Source: Sulfurospirillum halorespirans DSM 13726
GTDB lineage: Bacteria > Campylobacterota > Campylobacteria > Campylobacterales > Sulfurospirillaceae
Length of the DNA stretch: 64,000 nt
Assembly (NCBI RefSeq): GCF_001723605.1
Contig: NZ_CP017111.1
Location: 310,001 to 374,000, forward strand
Reading direction: 5' to 3'
Part shown: in pieces, positions 30,027 to 39,143 of the stretch
Position numbering within the stretch: the first letter of the stretch is position 1
Layout of the letters: every line of letters starts with the position of its first letter
Made by a program: the position numbers and the translations under genes
Notes under the pieces: generated by a model
What the model saw: the letters and a program-made list of their open reading frames with translations, nothing else
Told to the model about the DNA's origin: nothing
Databases searched by the model: none

Positions 30027-31006
30027 AAAAACTTCTTTTTGTGTTGCTAGGGCTTTTAAGCCTTGGCTTTGGAGGAGAAAAACTTGAAAAACTGGTCATT
30101 GCAGGTCCTTTTTCAAGCATCTCACATCCTATGTTACGACTTATTGAAACAGGAGCTTTAAGCGATGTCGCACACAAAGTAGAGTTTAAGCTCTGGCAGA
30201 ATCCAGATGAATTGCGTGCACTTCTTTTGAAAAAAGAGGTGCAGTTTGTTGCCCTTCCAACCAATGTTGCGGCAAATCTTTACAATAAAAAAGAACCTAT
30301 TCGTCTTTTAAATGTACCTGTTTGGGGTATTTTAGAGATTGTATCGCGGGATACAAACTTAAAGCGCATTGAGGATTTTAAAGGCAAAGAGATTATTGTC
30401 CCTTTTCGTGCAGATATGCCTGACATAGTGCTTCAAGCCCTTATTAAACAAGCAGGACTAGATGCTAAAAAAGATTTTACATTGAAGTACGTGCCAAACC
30501 CACCTGATGCGATGCAGATGCTGATTCTTCGCCGTGCCGACCATGTGCTTTTGGCAGAGCCTGCCACATCAATGGCGATGCGAAAAACAGGCTCGTTTCC
30601 TGTAAGCCTCATTGCTCCTGAACTGCATCGAAGTGTGAACCTTCAAAGTGAGTGGGGCAGACTCTTTAAGGCAGAGCCAAAAATTCCACAAGCAGGACTT
30701 AGCGTTGTAGGAGATGTTGATGCCCAAGTGGTGAAACGTTTTAATGAAGAGTATGCTAAAGCATTATCGTGGTATCAAAGCCATCCTCAAGAAGCAGGCG
30801 TTTTGGTCGAAAAAGAGCTGAAAACCTTTAAAGCCGAAGCGATTAGTGATTCCATCGCACATACACAGTTTGAACTCAAAAATGCTCAGCAAAGTAAAGA
30901 AGCGTTAGAACAGTTTTTTAATATTTTGATGCAAATAGAACCAAAGCTGATTGGCTCAAAAATTCCAGATGATGGTTTTTATTACCGTGAAGAAGGTATG
31001 AAATGA
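30023..31006 (+). CDS. ABC transporter substrate-binding protein (NitT/TauT/SsuA-like)
   Basis: 327 residues with a signal peptide (LLFVLLGLLSLGFG) and a type 2 periplasmic-binding fold typical of the SsuA/NMT1 family (LEKLVIAGPFSSI, VQFVALPTNVAANL, ADHVLLAEPATSMAMRK). Periplasmic. The permease and ATPase are encoded two genes downstream. Family members bind nitrate, sulfonates, or pyrimidine precursors; here the linked TonB receptor implies a larger or scarce ligand. ATGA overlaps join it to both neighbours. Confidence 0.82.
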   Translation: MKKLLFVLLGLLSLGFGGEKLEKLVIAGPFSSISHPMLRLIETGALSDVAHKVEFKLWQNPDELRALLLKKEVQFVALPTNVAANLYNKKEPIRLLNVPVWGILEIVSRDTNLKRIEDFKGKEIIVPFRADMPDIVLQALIKQAGLDAKKDFTLKYVPNPPDAMQMLILRRADHVLLAEPATSMAMRKTGSFPVSLIAPELHRSVNLQSEWGRLFKAEPKIPQAGLSVVGDVDAQVVKRFNEEYAKALSWYQSHPQEAGVLVEKELKTFKAEAISDSIAHTQFELKNAQQSKEALEQFFNILMQIEPKLIGSKIPDDGFYYREEGMK

Positions 31007-31407
31007 GTCTCTTCATTGTAGCAAAATTGGCGCATATTACCTCTGCGATTTTTTTTATAGGGTGCGTTTATTTTCGCACTCTTATTGTTCCTCGTATTAA
31101 ACCTGTGGTGGGAGAAGCTGTACTACAACGTATTGAGATGGCACTGGTTAAACCCTCACGAGCTTTTGGTCGAGTGAACAATGCCATACTTTTGCTCAGT
31201 GGAAGTTATCTCTTTTACCACTATTTTGATGCGAGCAATTCCCTTTTACATGTAAAAGCAACGCTAGGTTTTTTGGTGATAGCGTTCTTTTACACTGCAC
31301 CGTTCTTTGTTTTTAGATTGCCCCTTGCGTTGAGGCTTAAAGTGCATCATACGCTTCTGGCGTTTATGCTCGTCATTATCGTTTGTTCACAACTGATGTT
31401 TTATTAA
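31003..31407 (+). CDS. Small four-helix membrane protein (CopD/DUF-like)
   Basis: 134 residues, four predicted membrane helices, with His in the first helix region (AKLAHITSAIFFIGCVYF) and an H-H pair near the end (LKVHHTLLAFML). The arrangement recalls CopD/haem-binding four-helix proteins. Embedded in the TonB/ABC/NnrS operon with overlapping start. Function not known. Confidence 0.65.
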   Translation: MSLFIVAKLAHITSAIFFIGCVYFRTLIVPRIKPVVGEAVLQRIEMALVKPSRAFGRVNNAILLLSGSYLFYHYFDASNSLLHVKATLGFLVIAFFYTAPFFVFRLPLALRLKVHHTLLAFMLVIIVCSQLMFY

Positions 31408-31416
31408 GGATGGAAG

Positions 31417-32199
31417 ATGCGATTTTTATTTAAAGTGATCAAAGATTTTCCATGGTTTTTATGGAGTGGATGGGGGTCTATTGCCTCTATTTTTCTCTTT
31501 TTAGCCCTTTGGGAATTAGGGTTTCAAACGTATGGAGAGCTTATCTTACCCTCGCCAAAAGTGGTGTTGGAGAGTATAGGAACGCTTTTTAGTGATGTGT
31601 CGTTTCATATAGACTTGTATTTAACGGTGAAGAGAGGTTTAATTGGCTTTAGCATATCGCTTCTTTTAGGAACATTTTTAGGACTTACTGCGGGTTGTTT
31701 TATTACCGCTTCAGTGATGAGTCGCCCTATTGTAACGATCTTAGTGGGCATTCCACCGATTGCGTGGATCGTTTTGGCGATGATCTGGTTTGGGCTTGGA
31801 GATGTGACAGTCATGTTCACTGTTGTTATCGCTTCTTTTCCTATCGTTTTTGTAGGAGCATTGCAAGGAAGTCGTACTATGGAGGGAGATTTAAAAGAGA
31901 TGATGGACAGCTTTCACATCGGCTTTTTACAGAAAGTAAGAGATTTGTACTTTCCACATCTGTTCTCTTATCTTTTTCCCTCTTGGGTAAGTGCGCTTGG
32001 CATGAGCTGGAAAATAGTCATTATGGCAGAGCTTCTTAGTAGTAGTGATGGCATAGGTGCTGCTCTTGCGATTGCAAGGAGTCATTTGGACACACCTCTT
32101 GCCTTAGCGCTTGTGAGTGTCATCATAGGCGTGCTCTTTTTTGTAGAGTACATCATTTTAGAGCCAATGAAAAGGGAGATAGAATCATGGCGCAATTAA
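31417..32199 (+). CDS. ABC transporter permease (NitT/TauT-like)
   Basis: 260 residues, six hydrophobic helices, with the BPD_transp_1 coupling region (ILVGIPPIAWIVLAMIWFG and the later EMMDSFHIG). LPSPKVVLESIGTLF near the N-terminus is characteristic of SsuC/TauC permeases. It pairs with the ATPase gene, which it overlaps by 13 bp. Confidence 0.87.
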   Translation: MRFLFKVIKDFPWFLWSGWGSIASIFLFLALWELGFQTYGELILPSPKVVLESIGTLFSDVSFHIDLYLTVKRGLIGFSISLLLGTFLGLTAGCFITASVMSRPIVTILVGIPPIAWIVLAMIWFGLGDVTVMFTVVIASFPIVFVGALQGSRTMEGDLKEMMDSFHIGFLQKVRDLYFPHLFSYLFPSWVSALGMSWKIVIMAELLSSSDGIGAALAIARSHLDTPLALALVSVIIGVLFFVEYIILEPMKREIESWRN

Positions 32200-32924
32200 A
32201 AGTCAGTGAGCTTAGTTTTTATTATGGGTTTACGCAGATTTTAAAGAATCTTGACTTCGTTTTGGATGAGGGTAAAATCATCAGCATTGTTGGCCCAAGT
32301 GGAGGAGGAAAAACAACACTTCTCAAACTGTGTGCTAATCTTTTAGATGTTGTTGAAGGCGAAGTCATAAATAGTTTTAACAGCAGTGCCTTTGCCTTTC
32401 AAGACCCTCGTTTGCTTCCTTGGAAGAGTGCTTTAGAAAACATTATGATGCCTTTACATGTAAAGATGAAAGAGCGGGAACTGAAAGAAAAAGCAACCGC
32501 TTTGGCGCTGAAATTTGGACTAGAGCGAAACGACTTGGTGAAGTACCCTAAAGATTTGAGTGGTGGAATGAGACAAAGAGTAAGTTTTGCCAGAGCGCTC
32601 ATTGGTGAGCCAAAGCTTCTGTTTTTGGATGAACCTTTTTCTGCTTTGGATATTGGGCTTAAAAAAGAGCTACAAAGTTTTGTCTTAGAAGCCTGTGAAC
32701 AACAAAAGATGAGTGTGCTTTTCATCACGCATGATCTAATGGAAGCAATAAAACTAAGCGATACCATTTTGCTTTTAAAAAGTGACCCTGGAGAAATTGT
32801 CGCACGTTATGAGATAGAAACACCTCAAAAAGAGAGGGATGATGCCTTCGTTTTTGAGCAAACAAAAGCCTTTTTAGACGATGCGTTGATTCGTGAAATT
32901 TTTGAGATAAAGGTGAGTGCATGA
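32187..32924 (+). CDS. ABC transporter ATP-binding protein (NitT/TauT-like)
   Basis: 245 residues. Walker [10 protein letters not shown], signature [10 protein letters not shown], Walker [13 protein letters not shown] and the H-loop ITHD. The [10 protein letters not shown] segment is typical of SsuB/TauB ATPases. It energises the neighbouring permease. ATGA overlap to nnrS. Confidence 0.9.
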   Translation: MAQLKVSELSFYYGFTQILKNLDFVLDEGKIISIVGPSGGGKTTLLKLCANLLDVVEGEVINSFNSSAFAFQDPRLLPWKSALENIMMPLHVKMKERELKEKATALALKFGLERNDLVKYPKDLSGGMRQRVSFARALIGEPKLLFLDEPFSALDIGLKKELQSFVLEACEQQKMSVLFITHDLMEAIKLSDTILLLKSDPGEIVARYEIETPQKERDDAFVFEQTKAFLDDALIREIFEIKVSA

Positions 32925-34153
32925 GTGAGCCAACCAATGCAACCAAACATTATAAATACTACCCTGATGAAAAAAATGTACCTCCATTTTTAGCATACGG
33001 TTTTCGTCCAATTTTCTTGATATTACCGTGCTATATGGTTGCGTGTATGCTTCTGTGGGGACTTGTATTTCAAGGAAGCCTTAGTTTTTTGTGGATGCAA
33101 GATCCTCTTTCATGGCACATTTATGAGCTGGTGTTTGGAGTAGGGTATGCAGGAATTATGGCGTTTATTTTTACAGGGCTTCCTGAGCTTTTTCCTGGTC
33201 TTGTGCCTATTATAGGGAAACGCCTTGTGAATATTATGGCGCTGTGGATAGCAGGGCGAGTGAGCTTTTGGTTTATGGATGTTCTCTCCATTTGGGTCGT
33301 GGGCGCTTTAAACCTTACCCTCTCTTTGGTGATTATCGCTTGGGCGTTTAAGCCTGTTGTACTTGACCCACTGCAGCGTCATGCGAGCATTGCTTATACG
33401 ATTGTCGTCATTACCTTTTTACAAGGAGCATTTTTTCTCTCTCATGGAGGCTACATCGCATGGGAAAGTATGGCGATTTTAAAGGCAGGTGTGGGTGCGT
33501 TTATGGTGCTCATTGTCTTAGCGCTTCGTCGGGTCAACATGGAGGCGCTTAACGAGATTTTGACACATGAACAGATTGATGATGTTTTTGTTGCAAAACC
33601 GTATCGTTACAATTTAGCGATTTTTTGTATTGCTTTGTTTAGCGTTGTGGAGTTTTTTTATCCACAAAATAGTGTCCTTGCGTGGCTTGCATTTGCTGCT
33701 GGGGCTTCGAGCCTTGGTATTATCAATGACTACAATTTACCGTATTCACGTATCTTACTAAAGCCCTTTACACTCTATCTTGCCTCCATTGTTCTGTTTA
33801 TGGGTGTGGGCTATTTTGGCTTAGGATGGAGCCATTTGATGGGCTTAGGTATTGAAAATCATATGCGCCACTTGCTGACTTCTGGTGCTTTTGGTCTTAG
33901 TTTTTTTGTGATTATGGTGATTATTACGTATGTTCATACAGGGCGTGTACTTCGTTCGTATCCATGGATTGCATTAGGGGTTTTGATGTTATGTGTGTCA
34001 ACATTTTTACGCGTAAGTGTTGCTTTTTACCCTCAATTTTATGGAGCATTGATGGGTAGTTCTATTCTTCTTTGGATAACACCTTTTATAATTTATTTTT
34101 TTAAAGTACGATTGTTTTTATTACAGCCAAGAGCTGATGGTGTGAAAGGATAA
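32921..34153 (+). CDS. nnrS: NnrS-family membrane protein
   Basis: 410 residues with about twelve membrane helices. The start [11 protein letters not shown] and [14 protein letters not shown] match the NnrS family, haem- and copper-containing membrane proteins that are linked to nitric oxide stress in denitrifiers. Conserved His residues lie in several helices ([26 protein letters not shown]). It is last in the TonB receptor/ABC operon, which suggests that the transported compound and NO metabolism are connected. Confidence 0.87.
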   Translation: MSEPTNATKHYKYYPDEKNVPPFLAYGFRPIFLILPCYMVACMLLWGLVFQGSLSFLWMQDPLSWHIYELVFGVGYAGIMAFIFTGLPELFPGLVPIIGKRLVNIMALWIAGRVSFWFMDVLSIWVVGALNLTLSLVIIAWAFKPVVLDPLQRHASIAYTIVVITFLQGAFFLSHGGYIAWESMAILKAGVGAFMVLIVLALRRVNMEALNEILTHEQIDDVFVAKPYRYNLAIFCIALFSVVEFFYPQNSVLAWLAFAAGASSLGIINDYNLPYSRILLKPFTLYLASIVLFMGVGYFGLGWSHLMGLGIENHMRHLLTSGAFGLSFFVIMVIITYVHTGRVLRSYPWIALGVLMLCVSTFLRVSVAFYPQFYGALMGSSILLWITPFIIYFFKVRLFLLQPRADGVKG

Positions 34154-34168
34154 CTATTTTCTTAAAGA

Positions 34169-34201
34169 TTAGCGTAGAGAATAGCATATTCTCTACGCTA
34201 A
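34169..34201. terminator. Bidirectional terminator between nnrS and the nosL-like gene
   Basis: A 15-bp perfect stem TTAGCGTAGAGAATA/TATTCTCTACGCTAA with a 3-base loop, placed between convergent operons. Confidence 0.8.
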
Positions 34202-34209
34202 GGATGATT

Positions 34210-34680
34210 TTAACGCAATCTATTATTTAAAAGATTAATAAGTCCATTTGAGACTTGCGGAAAATCAAGAACTCTTCTTCCTTCATATTGTTTGGCAAAC
34301 TTTTCTGCTTTTTCTTTACTTGAAAATGCGGGTAGATCATCTCCTGAAGGGCTTGTTTTCTGGCTCCCATAGACATAAAAAGCTTCTCTTGCTGGAATTT
34401 TTTCTAATGTCTCATAGTCGGTTACATTGATACGCATATCATCATTATGTTTGACCTGATATTCTGGCCAACGAGATGGCTCAAAGTAAAATTCAAACAT
34501 TGATTTTGGGCTTGAAAAATAAATAATTTCACCGCTTCTTACTTGAATAGTGGCTGCCCATTCTGGCGTTTGGTATATTTTAATATGTCGAATAAGACAC
34601 GTTGCATCTTTAGAGATTTCCATTTTAGCTCCAAATAGGGCACCAATTGTTAAAACAATAATGAGTAGTTTTTTAACCAT
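34210..34680 (-). CDS. NosL-like protein, distal copy
   Basis: 156 residues with a cleavable signal peptide. It has a NosL-type pattern (WAATIQVRSGEIIYFSSPKS then MFEFYFEP, with DYETLEKIPAREAFYV), but only one Cys (ATCLIRH) where typical NosL has a CxxC-like metal site and it lacks the DDIGC motif of the other two paralogues here. Last gene of the nos operon, 9 bp after nosY. NosL proteins deliver copper(I) during NosZ maturation; this copy may be specialised or degenerate. Confidence 0.65.
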   Translation of the reverse strand: MVKKLLIIVLTIGALFGAKMEISKDATCLIRHIKIYQTPEWAATIQVRSGEIIYFSSPKSMFEFYFEPSRWPEYQVKHNDDMRINVTDYETLEKIPAREAFYVYGSQKTSPSGDDLPAFSSKEKAEKFAKQYEGRRVLDFPQVSNGLINLLNNRLR

Positions 34681-34689
34681 TTTTTTCTC

Positions 34690-35517
34690 CTAGACTAAAT
34701 CGGTTTTTTTAAATATAGTGAATCCAAAGAATGCAAATCCAAGCCCTAAAAGAATAGGGTATGCAATAGAAAATACAATGAATAGTGAAAGCCGAATATT
34801 ATCTAAAATGTAAAAAGCAACCGGACCCATTACCGTTAATTCTGGATCAAAGAGGCTAATAGCGGCTACCCTAAAAATTTCCATTGGATTGATAAGTGAG
34901 ATAGCAATGATAATTTCTTCACTCAAGCGTTGCTGCATCATAAGGCTAATTAAAGCAATATCGATAAAAGCGAGTAAAACAATCCAAACAAAAAATGAAA
35001 GACCTAATGCAACTTCTGAAGATTTGACAATAGATGATATTAAAAAAGAGATACCTAAGAAAGCGGCACTAAGAGCAAAGAGTAATCCTGAATAAAGTAA
35101 AAAAATATTCCAAGGGATATTGGCACCTTTGATAGTTCCAATCATTAATGCAAGAATCATCGCAAAGAAAACAGGTAAAAAGACCGTTGTAAATCTTCCA
35201 ATAATTTTCCCCCAGTAATATTGTGGTAAAGAAATAGGAAATGAAAGCATATACTCCAATATATGATTGTCTCTATCTCCTGAAATGGAGCGAACGGTGG
35301 TAATAAGAATAAAAATAGGAAGAATAACAATCGTAACTTGTATATACATCAGTAGCAATCGACTAAGCCCACTGAATCCCATCACTTGTGATTCTGTAAC
35401 ACCCGCTATGAAAAAGAGAGCAATTAGACCTCCAAAAACTAACGTATAGACAATAAACCAACGTGCTCTTACTGATTCTTTAATATCGAGAAAAGCAATT
35501 AATAATAAATTTTCCAT
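34690..35517 (-). CDS. nosY: NosY, ABC permease for NosZ maturation
   Basis: 275 residues, six membrane helices, with LRSISGDRDNHILEYMLS-like segment (VRSISGDRDNHILEYMLSF) typical of NosY/ABC-2 permeases. Together with NosF and NosD it forms the ABC complex that helps assemble the CuZ centre. It is separated from nosF by about 4 kb of other genes, whereas in Wolinella nosF and nosY are adjacent. Confidence 0.85.
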   Translation of the reverse strand: MENLLLIAFLDIKESVRARWFIVYTLVFGGLIALFFIAGVTESQVMGFSGLSRLLLMYIQVTIVILPIFILITTVRSISGDRDNHILEYMLSFPISLPQYYWGKIIGRFTTVFLPVFFAMILALMIGTIKGANIPWNIFLLYSGLLFALSAAFLGISFLISSIVKSSEVALGLSFFVWIVLLAFIDIALISLMMQQRLSEEIIIAISLINPMEIFRVAAISLFDPELTVMGPVAFYILDNIRLSLFIVFSIAYPILLGLGFAFFGFTIFKKTDLV

Positions 35518-35518
35518 C

Positions 35519-36025
35519 TTAACTTCCTAGTAGTTTTTTTCGTATTTTTGGATCGCTCATGTTTTCGCCTCTGAGCATGCGAAGACGCATCTCCGTAAAG
35601 TCTATCATACCCTCTTTTGGATTTTCGTAGGCGGCAAAACCATAGAGCATCGGTGTCTCTTCGGTGAACGTGTACGACGCTTTGAGCGCATCGATGTAGC
35701 GATTGATCTCAGTACTAAAGACCCACAGCGTAATGGTTTCGGGGTCAATCTTCTGCTCTTTGAGCCACAAAATAGCACACCCAATGTCATCAAAAAAGTG
35801 CGTTTTAAGATCGTTCGTGATGATCTGCGCTGTGTGTTTTTTACCCACAAGGTACATATTGCAAAGCGCGCAGGTAACGGTATTGTCCTTAAATTCGAGA
35901 GGCATTTTCTCTTTATTGACGATTTGCGTGGGCAGTTGATGCTTTACATGTAAAAACCAAAAGAGACCACCCAGCGCAAGAAGTGGGAAAAGTACGAGAA
36001 TAAAAACTCCTATTTTTTTCTTCAT
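35519..36025 (-). CDS. NosL-like membrane-anchored protein, middle copy
   Basis: 168 residues. An N-terminal anchor helix is followed by TCALCNMYLVGKKHTAQI and FFDDIGCAILWLKEQ, matching NosL (C-x2-C-x-M metal site and DDIGC). It begins with an ATGA overlap to the Cys-rich membrane protein gene and ends one base before nosY. It carries an exact TTTACATGTAAA palindrome (35943), unlike the nos core genes around it. Likely copper handling or a related partner of the neighbouring ABC system. Confidence 0.78.
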   Translation of the reverse strand: MKKKIGVFILVLFPLLALGGLFWFLHVKHQLPTQIVNKEKMPLEFKDNTVTCALCNMYLVGKKHTAQIITNDLKTHFFDDIGCAILWLKEQKIDPETITLWVFSTEINRYIDALKASYTFTEETPMLYGFAAYENPKEGMIDFTEMRLRMLRGENMSDPKIRKKLLGS

Positions 36026-36984
36026 AACCAGACTCCATTGCGTAGAAAATAGACGAGCGGATAGGCGGAAATGCTAAGCAGATAGAGCGTATTAAATGCC
36101 AAAGAAGAACGCATAAATCGAGGCTGAGTTCTTCGTGAAAGAAGCGCTAGGACACCTCCTCCCATTCCCAAAAACGTACCTGCAAACACGAAAGCATACA
36201 GCGCGTACCCGACGTAATAATAATCTTTTTGCAAGAGACAAAACGGACAACGGTGTGTCGGAAGCTCGTACACATAGGTGCTAAAAAAGATGATCAACGA
36301 GATGATCGCAAAAATGAGGAAAAGTGCATTAGAGACAATCAAAAGTAGGCGGTTTTTAAGTCCATACGCCAAGAGTGTGATGCCAAAAGAGCCGTAAAAG
36401 AGCCCAACCCAAACACGCTCATCGACCACAAAAAGCAGTGACATGTACGAATCACTTGCCGCAGAGAAGAGCGTTCCGCAACAGCTGACGATTTTGCTGA
36501 TGTTAAGGCTGGAAAAAAACGAGACTTCAAGCGCAATTTCGGCAAAAAGAGGCAGTGCAAACAGTAAAAACAGCACAAATTTGAGTCGTGTAAAGGGGAG
36601 TTTTTCATCAGTAACATCGGCATAATGCAGGAGCAACCAAAAGCCAAAAAGGTAGAGATTGAGCAGTTTAAACAGCGTCAAATAAAGCCCAAAATCAACC
36701 GAATTAACCACCCCTGCGGCACACATCGCTCCTGCGATGATGGAAGAGAGTTTGTCGCACGTGTAGATAAAAAAGGCAAACAGCGGCAGTTTGAGCATAA
36801 AAATGTACTTGATGATGATGGCACCCAAATAGCTCTGTTTGGAAAGGGTGTATTGAAAGGGTGTCGTTGCTTTGGCGTTCCAGTGAAATGCGATGCGAAA
36901 CGCCACAACCCACGCGATGAGCCCAAAAAAGCAAAAGATGGCATCCAGCGTTAAAAGCGCGATAATTTCAGGTGTCAAACTCAT
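36022..36984 (-). CDS. Polytopic membrane protein with conserved Cys pairs
   Basis: 320 residues, eight or so membrane helices. Cysteines occur in pairs or clusters near membrane edges: SCCGTLFS in the middle and HRCPFCLLQKDYYYVGY late, plus MCAAGVVNS. CPFCLLQ is reminiscent of disulfide-exchange membrane proteins such as DsbB, or of a copper site, but no family is recognised. It is translationally coupled to both a NosL-like gene and a MacB-type ABC ATPase, so a role in thiol or copper delivery is a reasonable inference. Confidence 0.6.
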   Translation of the reverse strand: MSLTPEIIALLTLDAIFCFFGLIAWVVAFRIAFHWNAKATTPFQYTLSKQSYLGAIIIKYIFMLKLPLFAFFIYTCDKLSSIIAGAMCAAGVVNSVDFGLYLTLFKLLNLYLFGFWLLLHYADVTDEKLPFTRLKFVLFLLFALPLFAEIALEVSFFSSLNISKIVSCCGTLFSAASDSYMSLLFVVDERVWVGLFYGSFGITLLAYGLKNRLLLIVSNALFLIFAIISLIIFFSTYVYELPTHRCPFCLLQKDYYYVGYALYAFVFAGTFLGMGGGVLALLSRRTQPRFMRSSLAFNTLYLLSISAYPLVYFLRNGVWL

Positions 36985-37646
36985 ACCAGTTCACCGTTTT
37001 TGATCTCGATGATACGATCGACAAACCCAAGCTCAAAAAAGAGCGGATCGTGCGTTGCGATGAGTTGCGTAATGCCTTGGCGTTTAAGTCTTTCAAACTG
37101 CGCTATCAGCTCACGCGAGAGATTTTCATCGAGATTGGCGGTCGGCTCATCGGCTAAAATAAGCAGAGGGTTATTAACCAAAGCACGCGCAATGGCGACG
37201 CGTTGCTGCTCGCCTCCTGAGAGGCGGTTTACGCGCATCTGCGCTTTATGCGCTATGCCACACTGTTCCATCGATGTTTTGGCTTTTTCATCCAAAAGAG
37301 AGAGCGCAAGGTTTTCAGGAATCAGGGGCGTTATCACATTTTCCAAAGCAGTCAGATGGGGAATCAAATGAAATTTCTGAAAGATAAACCCGATCTTTTG
37401 GCGACGCAGTTTGGCGCTAAACTGTTCAGGCAATTTTGAAATTTCCCTGCCATCCACGCTCACTTCGCCACTGTTGGGTTGCGCAAGTCCTGCGATTAAA
37501 GAAAGCAGCGTACTCTTTCCACTGCCGCTATTTCCTTTGAGCACCACACACTCGCCACGCTTTACATGTAAAGAGATTTGAGTGAGGGCAAATACGCTCT
37601 CATCGCCTTGCATAAAGCTTTTACACACATCATGGAGCTGTATCAT
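36981..37646 (-). CDS. ABC transporter ATPase, LolD/MacB type
   Basis: 221 residues from the ATG that overlaps the permease stop. Walker A GNSGSGKST, signature LSGGEQQRVAIARAL, Walker B LLILADEPTANLD, H-loop ATHD. It belongs to the MacB/LolD/FtsE class that works with FtsX-type permeases in mechanotransmission or export. Pairs with the next upstream gene. Confidence 0.87.
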   Translation of the reverse strand: MIQLHDVCKSFMQGDESVFALTQISLHVKRGECVVLKGNSGSGKSTLLSLIAGLAQPNSGEVSVDGREISKLPEQFSAKLRRQKIGFIFQKFHLIPHLTALENVITPLIPENLALSLLDEKAKTSMEQCGIAHKAQMRVNRLSGGEQQRVAIARALVNNPLLILADEPTANLDENLSRELIAQFERLKRQGITQLIATHDPLFFELGFVDRIIEIKNGELV

Positions 37647-38818
37647 CGCATCACCTCGTCCGCATCTAAACTTGAAGCGCGCCATGAGGGAATCAAGGTT
37701 GCGGCGATGTAAATGGGCACACTGAGTAAAAAAAGCAGTACCACCATGGAAAGATTGAAACTAAAGGGAAGCAAAAAGGTGGGTTTGAGCTCCGAATAGC
37801 CCATGAAAAGGTTTCGCAAGAGCGGTGCTTGCAGTGCATACACGTAAAAAAGAGCGCACGAGATACTCAGTAAAAAAGCGCCCAACGAGAGGATAAAACT
37901 CTCATAAAACTTCTCTTTCACAATGTCATCACTGCTCCAACCAATCGCCTTTAAAATGCCGATTTCCCGCTTCTCTTCGGAGCTTAGCCCGCTGGTTTTA
38001 TCGTAAATGATGATGAAAAAGGCAAACGCACAGACGCTAAAAAGGGAGAGAAAAAAGCCACTTTTATAATCAAAAATATTTTGGTAACTCACCCTGATGT
38101 CATCTTGCGTGATGGCGCGCATATCAGGATAGCGCGCGGTGATTTTCTGCACAATGGTCGCAATCTCTTTGACATTTGCCACTTTGACCACAATGTCAGT
38201 CGCTTTGCTCTCCTCCATACCAAAAATGGCGTAGGCAAGTTTTTTAGGAAGGATGATCAGATCGTTTGACTCCAAAGCAAGATCGGAATGAAAAACCCCA
38301 GCAATCGGCACTCTTTTCCACTGACCATCGGGCGTAATAAAGTTAAAAAAGTCGGTGTAGTAGTTCTCTGCTAAGATTTTTTTCACCCCTTCGCCTACGA
38401 TCATGCTCTCTTTATTGGCGAGCAGTTTCATATCGAAATGTTGGGTCAAAAGCGTAAGCGTTGACGAGTACTGCTCCTCATACGCATCGATGCCCACGAC
38501 CGAAAAGTTCACACCTGCGGGTTTAAAATAGTAGTAACCCCACACACGTGGTGTCACTGCACTGATGCCTTCAATGTCTAAAAGTGCCTCGGCGCGCGCA
38601 ATCGGAACATCACTCTGTTTGCCAGCGATAAAACGCTGCAAGGTGATCTGCGGCAAGGTTTTCAGCGTCGAATTTAGCTCCAACTTGATCGCATCGGCGA
38701 TCATCAAAACCGAAGCGAGCAGAAAAATCAGCAGGCTTAAAATCAAAAAGATAAAAAAATTCTTGCTAAAACGTCGCATCAAAGAGCGAATCGCGTAATC
38801 CAGCAGTAAAAAATTCAT
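37643..38818 (-). CDS. FtsX/MacB-type ABC permease
   Basis: 391 residues from the ATG immediately after the previous stop; the longer in-frame start overlaps that gene. One N-terminal helix, a large periplasmic MacB_PCD-like domain (VVGIDAYEEQY, SMIVGEGVKKIL), then three C-terminal helices with the FtsX segment SSEEKREIGILKAIGWSSDDIVKEKFYES. Such pairs usually extract or export molecules across the periplasmic face; here it is embedded in the nos operon between nosL and nosY. Confidence 0.83.
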   Translation of the reverse strand: MNFLLLDYAIRSLMRRFSKNFFIFLILSLLIFLLASVLMIADAIKLELNSTLKTLPQITLQRFIAGKQSDVPIARAEALLDIEGISAVTPRVWGYYYFKPAGVNFSVVGIDAYEEQYSSTLTLLTQHFDMKLLANKESMIVGEGVKKILAENYYTDFFNFITPDGQWKRVPIAGVFHSDLALESNDLIILPKKLAYAIFGMEESKATDIVVKVANVKEIATIVQKITARYPDMRAITQDDIRVSYQNIFDYKSGFFLSLFSVCAFAFFIIIYDKTSGLSSEEKREIGILKAIGWSSDDIVKEKFYESFILSLGAFLLSISCALFYVYALQAPLLRNLFMGYSELKPTFLLPFSFNLSMVVLLFLLSVPIYIAATLIPSWRASSLDADEVMR

Positions 38819-38819
38819 A

Positions 38820-39143
38820 TTAAAAATCACGTTCGATCCTTGAAGGCTGAGAATTGGGCGCATACTGATAGACAAAAGTGGAGGGAAAATACTCTAAAAG
38901 CTCGGGCGATTCATTAAAATAGGAGAACACATCACTGAGACTGCGGTGGCGAACATAGTGTGCTTCACCCACAAGCGCAAGATCGGGAAGCCCCACAAAT
39001 GCGCTCAATGCTTCTTTACATGTAAGCTTTTCTTGAGTCAGTGCACGCGTGGATGAGAAGTAAAAGAGTTGTGCCATTATCGTGACACAAAGCGTCATAA
39101 AGAGTGCAAAAAACGTGATTCGTGTCTTTAGCTTTATCATCAT
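38820..39143 (-). CDS. Small membrane-anchored protein of unknown function
   Basis: 107 residues: one N-terminal helix (ITFFALFMTLCVTIMAQLFYF) and a periplasmic segment with KLTCKEALSAFVGLPDLALV. Coupled by ATGA overlap to the upstream nosL and followed within two bases by the FtsX-type permease. It could be an accessory or adaptor subunit of that ABC system. Contains one exact TTACATGTAA (39016). Confidence 0.6.
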   Translation of the reverse strand: MMIKLKTRITFFALFMTLCVTIMAQLFYFSSTRALTQEKLTCKEALSAFVGLPDLALVGEAHYVRHRSLSDVFSYFNESPELLEYFPSTFVYQYAPNSQPSRIERDF

